From Arctopsyche grandis (Eukaryota > Arthropoda > Insecta > Trichoptera > Hydropsychidae): a stretch of DNA of 64,000 nt. Shown here in pieces: positions 54,337-64,000 of the stretch (position 1 is its first letter; each line of letters starts with the position of its first letter). The notes beneath the pieces were generated by a model. That model had not been told where the DNA came from and searched no databases. It saw only the letters and a list, made by a program, of their open reading frames with translations. Where the stretch lies: positions 37,808,691 through 37,872,690 of the forward strand of contig NC_135357.1 of assembly GCF_051622035.1 (NCBI RefSeq), given 5' to 3'. The position numbers were made by a program, and so were the translations under genes.

Positions 54337-57245
54337 ATTTATTTATTTATTCTAAACAGACCATTGTGGAATAACAAGAATTCCTAAAGCGCCACAATGG
54401 TCAAAAAATATAACACAAAAAAAAAAAAAAAAAACAAAATAACAATTAAACATAAACATAAATACATCCATACATAAACATAAAAAATAGCATTTAATAA
54501 TAACAGATGAAGTAAAAATATCAAATAAAATATAGCATAAGGAATGCCTTGCACCTACAGCCAGTTTCAATAAATATGTAAGAAACAACTACAAATACAA
54601 AACATCCCTGTAAGGCCCAAATGGAAGAGAGTTAATCAAAATTTCACTCATAAATCACAATCAATCATGAAAACAATGATGAGCGCAGACTACCAGATAA
54701 ATGGGTTAGAGTAATTTCCGACAATTTACGCTCACTAAGGTGGAAAATATCACATTCAGTCTCGGCAGCAACGATTTCATTAAGAAGTCGGATAGCTCTT
54801 GGAATAGGAGCCATTCGAAAAAGGACTGTGCGTGCAGGAGGTACAGCCAGCAAATGATGATGTCTACCACGTACATAGTGATTAGGGACATAAAGTCCCA
54901 ACTGCTCCAGCAACAACGGGCATGACGTATTACCACGTAAGAGCAGGAGAACAAAACGAATTAATGAGAAGTTTCTCCGAAGTTCAAGGGAATTATACCC
55001 AAGCATGCCCAAAAGGAAAGGAGTGGGGTAGAGATATGGGTAATACCCATATTCTTTCCTATATAGGAAACGAAGAAATGCTTTTTGCACTTTCTCAATC
55101 ATCAGAGAGTAATTTGCTTCATACGGATTCCACACAATCGCATTATACTCTAGCTTACTTCTCACAAGCGAATTAAAAAGCAAGCGAGAAGACAAAGGAT
55201 TGGAGAATAATCTTGCATATCTCAAAACAAATCCAAGTCGACGAAAGGAAACGTCAGCGACTTTCTTGATATGGTTGTGAAAGGTGAGCTGAGGATCAAA
55301 AGTGATACCCAAATCGACAATAGATTCCACACGCTTCAACAAGACGGATCTAATGGAATATCCGTGACAATAGAGCGAATGTGCACGTCCATAGCTCATA
55401 ATTGCACATTTGTTTAAATTAAGTTCAAGGCCTAAACTAGAACTGAACTCCAAGACAGCGTTAATATCAGCTTGAAGGAGAGAGGCTTGCCTCTCATCCT
55501 TGACAGCAAAAAATAATTTAACGACGTCAGCAAACAAGAGACATGATGCATAACATAAAACTCTAGGGAGGTTATTAATAAGAATTGTAAATAGTAATGG
55601 GCCTAAAGTGGACCCCTGAGTAACACCAGATCGAGTAAAAAATGAAGGAGATTCATAAAGACCATATCTAACAAATTGCTTCCTATCACTAAGATAAGAA
55701 GCAAAGAGTTTAAGGAGACGCGTTGAAAAACCCACTTCAGCTAACCTGATCAAAAGAGCGTCATTATTGACTTGATCAAAGGCTTTACGAAAGTCAAAGT
55801 AGGCTACATCAACTTGCTGACCAACGTCAACTTTAGACACGATCAAATGTGTGAAGCAGGCGAGATTAGTGGTAGTGGAACGACATGGTGTAAAACCATG
55901 TTGCTCATCACACAATAATCTTTTAAACTGCGCAAGAATCAAACGGTAAAGGATGATGTCAACAATTTTGGGAATAGCCGAGATAATAGCAATAGGTCTA
56001 TAATTTTCAACCTCATTTTTAGAGCCACTCTTATGAATAGGAATGACTCTAGATAATTTCCATTTTTCAGGATAATTACCAGAAGCAAGAATAAGGTTGA
56101 AAATAAACTGAAGAGGCTCTAAAAGCGAATAACATCATACCTTTAATACGTCAGGGGGCACACCGTTAGGCCCAACAGACCCCTTCAGCTTCATAATAGC
56201 CATCCTAACATCTCCCAGCGATAAAAGCGGAATGTCTATACCGACACCCTCAGTACCAATTTGTGAAGCCAAACTAGCATTAGGGATGGTTTTCTCTGGT
56301 CAAAGACAGAGCTAAAAAATGAAGCAAAAGCATTGGCGATCTCAGGACCGTCAAAACTTTTATTACCAAATGAGAATGAATGCTCAAGGCCATGTGAAAT
56401 ATGCTTACTATTAATAAATCTGAAAAAGTGGTTAGGATTAACCGCAATATCACTCTCCATCTCATTAAGATAGACAGTATATCACTCACTCACACCACGT
56501 TTCACGATCTTCCTAAGAGTCCGGAATTTCTCATAGTCACAAAATGATTGGCTACGTTTCCATCTTCTATGAGACAACCATTTTGCACGCACATCACTTA
56601 TAAGTTTGGATCCAAACCACGATGGAAATACCCGACGATGTTGTTCCGAATTAGGATAAATGATGAACCGAGGAACATAACTGTCAAATATATTATAAAG
56701 TATATTATACGAAAATTCAACAGCATCACCAGTATTCATGAGGTACATTTGGCGCCAGTCAATTGAACGAACCTCATTATAAACCAATTCAGAATCAACA
56801 CGAGCAAAATTCCATCGTAGTAAGGAAACCCCAACCGATGAACAAGCTGAAGCAGCTCTCACAGAAGAAAAAAACACAAGCTCAATATGTAATGCATCAT
56901 GATATAGGTCCTCAGGGATGATCGCAGTTCCTTTTGGGCATTGGATCATCGTTGCTGACACATTACATTCATTCACTAACATAATATCAAGCATACTTGG
57001 ATTAATGGGTGAACCAATCAGTATTATGTCGCAATAGGAAATCACAAAATTAAATTTATTGCGGACATGAATATTAGCACTAGGTAGATTAAAATCACCC
57101 ATTATTAACAAAATATCACGTTCTATCATAAAATCACGCACATTCATCATATTCACAAACAATAACTCGTATACGTCCTCTTTCGCATAAATGATAAACC
57201 GACTTGTGCCTCTTGTACGCGTCTCAAACGTGAATCCAAACATAG
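54337..57245 (-). mobile_element. Second LINE, 5'-truncated, inactivated
   Basis: The endonuclease part (57,243-56,482) has IMGDFNLP and is followed by an in-frame stop at 56,482. Frame changes near 56,290 and 56,130 precede the reverse transcriptase (55,942-54,665), which has QHGFTPCRSTTTN, YFDFRKAFDQV and TQGSTLGPLLF. The catalytic box reads LLFADVVKLF, so the second Asp of FADD is a Val, which would abolish polymerase activity. The 3' end has an inverted repeat (GACCATTGTGG/CCACAATGGTC) and an AATAAATAAAT tail at about 54,340. Jockey-superfamily type. Confidence 0.85.
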
Positions 57246-57289
57246 GACTGGTGGATCGGATTGTCCTCTGTTCCGACGCTTTATGGATA

Positions 57290-58798
57290 TGGAGAATGCT
57301 CGTACTGACTATGGCGCATAATTACAATTTTCGTTTCGGGCAAATAAACTTGCGAAGATCTCGTGCAGCTACAGCTCTTATCTCGCAGGTGTGTTTCAAT
57401 CATCATATTGATATTTTGCTCATCCGGGTGCCTTATTCTACTGAGGGTAATATTCGTGGTCTGGGGCGACACGTTCGTTTTGTCACTGGACAAAAATCTA
57501 CGGAGTACCCTTGGGCAGCTGTTGATTTGTTTTCTCCGAATATCTCTGTTCTCTCCTTAGACCACCTGTCTGGATCACATTGTGTTTGTGTAGAGCTGTC
57601 TCTCAATGGTTCTTCTTTTTATTCTATTTCTTCTTATTTCCAACCATCCATCCCTGTTGATATCCATATTCAGACATTAGATAATATTTTGTGTCATCTG
57701 CGCCCTACTTCTAAAAAGATCATCATTGGTGGTGATCTTAATTCTTACTCCCCACTTTGGGATCCTTGCCCCACAAATGAAAGGAGGAGATGCGTTTGGG
57801 GTAGCAACCTTGAAGACTTTATCTGTCAAAACGATCTATATATCCACAACAACAGAGATGATATTCCGACGTTTGAAAGTCCTGCTGGCTCTTCTTATAT
57901 TGATGTCACTTTGTCTTTGGGTTTAGATGCAGGTGATATGAAAGATTGGAGGGTTCATTCGGGAGAAATTCTGAGTGACCATAACTTAATTACTTTCGAT
58001 GTAAACTTTGATAGTCCTATTAATTTTGTGTCTGGTTTGCCCTAACCTTTTCGTAACGGCACCAATCTATCTTGGATAAATTTCAAAACTCGTCTCTGTA
58101 ATTTCTTTGACAGATATTCTGCTGCAAACAGTTGCCCTGATTTTTGTGCTCCCGATTTGTGTGCTTCTGTAATTAACCTTGCTACCATTAATATAGCACA
58201 AGATGTCTATGGTAGAGTTGGTGCTGTAGGTAGGCGCTCTACTCCTTGGTGGAATGACTACCTTGCATCCCTTAAATCCTTAGTCAAAAGGGCTATACGT
58301 AAATTACGCTCGGCTAAGCGTCGTGGTTTTGGTCCAGATTTGTTAATGCCCCTTGGTATCGAGGTAAGAAGAGCTTCTGCACTTTGTAAGCGTCAAATTT
58401 TGCTGTCCAAAAAAAAGTCTTGGGAAAATTTTGTTAACTCGCAAGCAGGGTCGGGACCTTGAGGACCAGCAAATAAGTCCATCACTAGGGACCCCGCTTT
58501 GGTTATGTGTGGAGTTCGTAGTCCTCTTGATGGTCACCTTGCTTTATCTAGTAGTGAAGCGATTAATAATCTTGTGAATGCACTTATCCCTGTTGATCGC
58601 TTTGACAATGATCTACCTGCTCACGTTCTTATCCGTAATATTGCTTCTTATGTTAATGAACTTAGTTGCTATGAAGACCTTCCGACTTCGGAGGAAGTAA
58701 GTGCGATATTTAATAACCTGGCTAGGTATAAGGCTCCTGGAGTTGATATGATAGGCGGAGATATTGCCAGAGTTGTTTGGTCGCAGGGTTATTTTGAA
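57290..58798 (+). mobile_element. R1-clade-like LINE fragment (endonuclease to RT N-terminus)
   Basis: The start reads FRFGQINLRRSRAATALI, as at the beginning of R1/TRAS-type ORF2, then GGDLNSYSPLWD and a conserved LSDHNLI, giving an AP-like endonuclease. A linker with PWWNDYLASLKSLVKRAIRK and the thumb-like KAPGVDMIGG follows. One frame runs throughout, with in-frame stops at about 58,045 and 58,460. It stops abruptly where the satellite begins, before any catalytic RT motif. It lies head to head with the LINE on its left; both are cut at about 57,245-57,290. Confidence 0.75.
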
Positions 58799-60421
58799 AC
58801 CGGTGAAAAGTATTCACCGATGAAAGATATACACCTTACGCGCTAACCCAACCTAACCCAATCGTCACCGGAGCAAAGAATTAAACAATGCGAGATATAC
58901 AAACACCTAAAGTGCTTTTTCAACCTAACCCAACCTAACCTAGCCATCACCGGTGCAAAGTATTCACCGATTAAAGATATACAACTTACGCGCGAACCCA
59001 ACCTAACCTAAACGTCACCGGAGCAAAGTATTCAACAATGCGAGATATACAAACACCTTACGTGCTAACCCAACCTAACCCAACCTAACCTAGCAATCAC
59101 CGGTGCAAAGTATTCACCGATTAAAGATATACAACTTACGCGCGAACCCAACCTAACCCAAACGTCACCGGAGCAAAGTATTCAACAATGCGAGATATAC
59201 AAACACCATACGTGCTAACCCAACCAAACCCAAACTAACCTAGCAATCACCGGTGCAAAGTATTCACCGATGAAAGATATACACCTTACGCGCTAACCCA
59301 ACCTAACCCAAACGTCACAGGAGCAAAGTATTCAACAATGCGAAATATACAAACACCTTACGTGCTAACCAAACCTAACCCAACCTAACCTAGCAATCAC
59401 CGGTGCAAAGTATTCACCTAAGAAAGATATACACCTTACGCGCTAACCCAACCTAACCCAAAATTCACCGGAGCAAAGTATTCAACAATGCGAAATATAC
59501 AAACACCTTACGTGCTAACCCAACCTAACCCAACCTAACCTAGCAATCACCGGTGCAAAGTATTCACCTAAGAAAGATATACACCTTACGCGCTAACCCA
59601 ACCTAACCCAAAATTCACCGGAGCAAAGTATTAAACAATGCGAGATATACAAAAACCTTTTGTGCTAACCCAAAATAATCCAACCTAACCCAATCGTCAC
59701 CGGAGCAAAGTATTCAACAATGCGAGTTATACAAACACCTTACGTGCTATCCCAACTTAACCCAACCTAACCTAGCCATCACCGGTGCAAAGAATTCACC
59801 GATTAAAGATATACACGTTACGCACTAACCCAACCTAACCCAATCGTCACCGGAGCAAAGAATTCAACAAAGCAAGATATACAAACACCTTTCGTGCTAT
59901 CCCAACCAAACCCAACCTAACCTAGCCATCACCGGTGCAAAGAATTCACCGATAAAAGATATACACCTAACGCGCTAACCCAACATAACCCAAACGTCAC
60001 CGGAGCAAAGTATTCAACAATGCGAGCTATACAAACACCTTACGTGCTATCCCAGCCTAACCCAAGCTAACCTAGCCATCATCGGTGCAAAGTATTCACC
60101 GATGAAAGATATACACCTTAGGCGCTAACTCAACCTAACCCAATCGTCACCGGAGCAAAGTATTCAACAATGCGAGATATACAAAGACCTTTTGTGCTAA
60201 CCCAACATAACCCAACCTAACCCAATCGTCACCGGAGCAAAGTATTCAACAATGCGAGATATACAAACACCATACGTCCTATCCCAACCTAACCCAACCT
60301 AACCTAGCCAACACCGGAGCAAAGTATTCAACAATGCGAGATATACATACACCATTCGTGCTATCCCAACCTAACCCAACCTAACCTATCCATCACCGGT
60401 GCAAAGTATTCACCGATGAAA

Positions 60422-60890
60422 GATATCCACCTTACGCGCTTACCCAACCTAACCCAATCGTCACCGGAGCAAAGAATTCAACAAAGCAAGATATACAAAC
60501 ACCTTTCGTACTTTCCTAACCAAACCCAACCTAACCTAGTTATCACCAAGGCAAAGTATTCACCGATGAAAGATATACACCTAAAGCGCTAACCGAACAT
60601 AACCCAAAATTCACCGGAGCAAAGTATTCAACAATGCGAGATATACAAACACCTTACGTGCTATCCCAACCTAACCCAACCTAACCTAGCCATCACCGGT
60701 GCAAAGTATTCACCGATGAAAGATATCCACCTTACGCGCTTACCCAACCTAACCCAATCGTCACCGGAGCAAAGAATTCAACAAAGCAAGATATACAAAC
60801 ACCTTTCGTACTTTCCTTACCAAACCCAACCTAACCTAGTTATCACCAAGGCAAAGTATTCACCGATGAAAGATATACACCTAACGCGCT
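60422..60890 (+). repeat. 300-bp higher-order duplication within the satellite
   Basis: Private variants (ATATCCACC, GCGCTTACCC, TTTCGTACTTTCC, AGTTATCACCAAGGCAAAG) recur exactly 300 bp apart: 60,422-60,590 and 60,722-60,890. This is two dimers duplicated as a block. Confidence 0.9.
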
Positions 60891-61510
60891 AACCCAACAT
60901 AACCCAAAATTCACCGGAGCAAAGAATTCAACAAAGCAAGATATACAAACACCTTTCGTGCTATCCCAACTAAACCCAACCTAACCTAGCCATCACCGGT
61001 GCAAATTATTCACCGATGAAAGATATACACCTAACGCGCTAACCCAACATAACCCAAACGTCACCGGAGCAAAGTATTCAACAATGCGAGATATACAAAA
61101 ACCTTACGTGCTATCCCAACCTAACCTAGCCATTACCGGTGCAAAGTTTTCACCGATAAAAGATATACAACTAACGCACTAACCCAACCTAACCCAATCG
61201 TCACCAGAGCAAAGTATTCAACAATGCGAGATATACAAAAACCTTTTGTGCTAACCCAACATAACCCAACCTAACCCAATCGTCACCGGAGCAAAGTATT
61301 CAACAATGCGAGATATACAAACACCATACGTCCTTTCCCAACCTTACCCAACCTAACCTAGCCAACACCGGAACAAAGTATTCAACAATGCGAGATATAC
61401 AAACACCTTACGTGCTATCCCAACCTAACCCAACCTAGCCTAGCTATCACCGGTGCAAAGTATTCACCGATGAAAGATATACACCTAACGCGCTAACCCA
61501 ACATAACCCA

Positions 61511-61961
61511 AACGTCACTGGAGCAAAGTATTCAACAATGCGAGATATACAAACACCATACGTCCTATCCCAACCTTACCCAACCTAACCTAGCCAACAC
61601 CGGAAAAAAGTATTCAACAATGCGAGATATACAAACACCTTACGTGCTATCCCAACCTAAGCCAACCTAACCTAGCTATCACCGGTGCAAAGTATTCACC
61701 GATGAAAGAAATACACCTAACGCGCTAACCCAACATAACCCAAACGTCACCGGAGCAAAGTATTCAACAATGCGATATATACAAAAACCTTACGTGCTAT
61801 CATAACCTAACCCAACCTAACCTAGCCATCACCGGTGCAAAATTTTCACCGCTGAAAGATATACACCTAACGCGCTAACCCAACCTAACACAAACGTTAC
61901 CGGAGCAAAGAATTCAACAATGCGAGATATACAAACACCTTACGTGCTATCCCAACCTAAC
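61511..61961 (+). repeat. 450-bp satellite block duplicated 1,451 bp away (first copy)
   Basis: The run of private variants (CGTCACTGGAG, CGGAAAAAAGTATT, ATGAAAGAAATACACC, GCGATATATAC, ACCGCTGAAAG, AACGTTACCGG) recurs in the same order at 62,962-63,412 with a constant offset of 1,451 bp. Confidence 0.9.
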
Positions 61962-62961
61962 CCAACCTAACCTAGCCATCACCGGTACAAAGAATTCACC
62001 GATTAAAGATATACACCTTACGCGCTAACCCAACCTAACCCAATCGTCACCGGAGCAAAAAATTCAACAAAGCAAGATATACAAACACCTTTCGTGCTAT
62101 CCCAACCAAACCCAACCTAACCTAGCCATCACCGGTGCAAAGTATTCACCGATGAAAGATATACACCTAACGCGCTATCCCAACATAACCCATACGTCAC
62201 CGGAGCAAAGTATTCAACAATGCGAGATATACAAACACCTTACGTGCTATCCTTACCTAACCCAACCTAACCAAGCCAACACCGGTTCAAAGTATTCACC
62301 GATGAAAGATATACACCTTACGCGCTAACCCAACCTAACTCAATCGTCACCGGAGCAAAGTATTAAAGAATGCGAGATATACAAAAATCTTTTGTGCTAA
62401 CCCAACATAACTCAACCTAACCCAATCGTCACCGAAGCAAAGTATTTAACAATGCGAGATATACAAACACCTTACTTGCTATCCCAACCTAACCCAACCT
62501 AACCTAGCCATCACCGGTACAAAGAATTCACCGATTAAAGATATACACCTTACGCGCTAACCCAACCTAACCCAATCGTCACCGGAGCAAAGTATTCAAC
62601 AATGCGAGATATACAGACACCTTACGTGCTATCCCAACCTAACCCAACCTAACCCAAAATTCACCGGAGCAAGGTATTAAACAATGCGAGATATACAAAA
62701 ACCTTTTGTGCTAACCCATTATAACCCAACCTAACCCAATCGTCACCGGAGCAAAGTATTCAACAATGCGAGATATACAAACACCTGACGTGCTATCCCA
62801 ACCTAACCCAACCTAACCTAGCCATCACCGGAATAAAAAAATTCACCGATTAAAGATATACACCTTACGCGCTAAACCAACCTAACTCAATCGTCACCGG
62901 AGCAAAGAATTCAACAAAGCAAGATATACAAACACCTTTCGTGCTATCCCAACTAAACCCA

Positions 62962-63412
62962 AACGTCACTGGAGCAAAGTATTCAACAATGCGAGATATA
63001 CAAACACCATACGTCCTATCCCAACCTTACCCAACCTAACCTAGCCAACACCGGAAAAAAGTATTCAACAATGCGAGATATACAAACACCTTACGTGCTA
63101 TCCCAACCTAAGCCAACCTAACCTAGCTATCACCGGTGCAAAGTATTCACCGATGAAAGAAATACACCTAACGCGCTAACCCAACATAACCCAAACGTCA
63201 CCGGAGCAAAGTATTCAACAATGCGATATATACAAAAACCTTACGTGCTATCATAACCTAACCCAACCTAACCTAGCCATCACCGGTGCAAAATTTTCAC
63301 CGCTGAAAGATATACACCTAACGCGCTAACCCAACCTAACACAAACGTTACCGGAGCAAAGAATTCAACAATGCGAGATATACAAACACCTTACGTGCTA
63401 TCCCAACCTAAC
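62962..63412 (+). repeat. 450-bp satellite block duplicated 1,451 bp away (second copy)
   Basis: Second copy of the block at 61,511-61,961, identical by eye. It is joined at its left to an unrelated satellite phase (ACTAAACCCAAACGTCACTGG), which marks the recombination point. Confidence 0.9.
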
Positions 63413-64000
63413 ATAACCTTACCTAGCCATCACCGGTGCAAAGTATTCACTGATTAAAGATATACAACTTACGCGCTAACCCAACCTAACCCAAACGTCA
63501 CCGGAACAAAGTATTAAACAATGCGAGATATACAAACACCTTACGTGCTATCCCAACCTAACCCAACCTAACCTAGCCATTACCGGTGCAAAGTATTCAC
63601 CGATGAAAGATGTACACCTTACGCGCTAACCCAACCTAACCCAAACGTCACCGGAGCAAAGAATTCAAAAATGCGAGATATACAAACACTTTGAGTGATA
63701 TCCCAACCTAACCTAGCCATCACTGGTGCAAAGTATTCACCGATGAAAGATATACACCTTAAGTGCTAACCCAACCTAACCCAAACGTCACCGGAGCAAA
63801 GTATTAAACAATGCGAGATATATAAAAACCTTTTGTGCTAATCTAACATAACCCAACCTAACCCAATCGTCACCGGAGCAAAGTATTCAACAATGCGAGA
63901 TATATGTACAAACACCTTACGTGCTATCCTTACCTAACCCAACCTTACCAAGCCAACACCGGTGCAAAGTATTCACCGATTAAAGATATATAATTTACGC

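Larger units (their letters stand above)
58799..64000 (+). repeat. 150-bp dimeric satellite with CCAACCTAACC blocks
   Basis: Two related monomers alternate. A (about 82 bp) contains TCACCGGAGCAAAGTATTCA, ACAATGCGAGATATACAAAC and TACGTGCTA. B (about 68 bp) contains TCACCGGTGCAAAGTATTCA, CCGATGAAAGATATACACC and TACGCGCTA. Each ends in AACCCAACCTAACC runs. The dimer period is exactly 150 bp in the first copies (the same motif at 59,011, 59,161, 59,311, 59,461, 59,611). Later parts include A-A runs without B and variable numbers of CCAACCTAACC units. It fills the last 5.2 kb, roughly 35 dimer equivalents, and runs off the edge. There is no coding potential. Confidence 0.95.

Noticed and set aside
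58799-64000. CRISPR-like array
   Set aside because: Units are contiguous diverged satellite monomers without constant repeats and unique spacers, and the DNA is eukaryotic.

Overview
This is insect nuclear DNA: spliced genes with GT/AG introns, ACATATGTATGTACAT-type microsatellites, several families of non-LTR and DNA transposons, and a satellite rich in CCTAACC. The order cannot be fixed from the window. I built the gene models by hand from conserved protein families, splice sites and codon phase. In all three multi-exon genes the exon phases close without remainder.

Region by region. (1) 23-12,308, minus: coracle, the insect protein 4.1 of septate junctions. It has a FERM domain, a FERM-adjacent region, one 5,253-nt exon built of about 107-residue DPKTG-type repeats, and the start of the C-terminal domain; the gene runs off the left edge. 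A splice acceptor just before its ATG shows that an upstream leader exon exists, possibly in the GC-rich block at 21.4-21.7 kb. That would make 12.3-21.4 kb its first intron. (2) 12.3-24.6 kb: non-coding, with a tRNA-derived SINE, two inverted copies of a 0.92-0.94 kb foldback element, microsatellites, and a PIF/Harbinger-like MITE holding a solo LTR. (3) 24,753-25,814, plus: beta-1,3-galactosyltransferase 6 (B3GALT6), the proteoglycan-linker enzyme. (4) 26,101-26,738, minus: ribosomal protein S20, convergent with B3GALT6. (5) 26.8-33.1 kb: AT-rich, with hAT-like termini, an interrupted dispersed repeat, a LINE tail and TA arrays. (6) 33,128-44.4 kb, minus: an oxysterol-binding-protein-related gene of the ORP3/6/7 type (PH, FFAT-like motif, sterol-binding domain). 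It has 24 coding exons per isoform, two interchangeable 58-nt first coding exons and a GC-rich non-coding leader exon. (7) 44.8-58.8 kb: a transposon graveyard with deleted and solo LTRs, two hAT remnants, and three LINEs. Two of the LINEs lie head to head, and the last, R1-clade-like, is cut off by (8) 58.8-64.0 kb: a 150-bp dimeric satellite with higher-order duplications, running off the right edge.

The genes are unrelated neighbours: junction/cytoskeleton (coracle), Golgi glycosylation (B3GALT6), translation (RpS20) and lipid transfer at membrane contact sites (ORP). The most notable points are the enlarged repeat exon of coracle, the paired alternative starts of the ORP gene, the nested and inverted small transposons, and the telomere-motif satellite abutting a truncated R1-type LINE. 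I found no evidence for a wholly new biological system.
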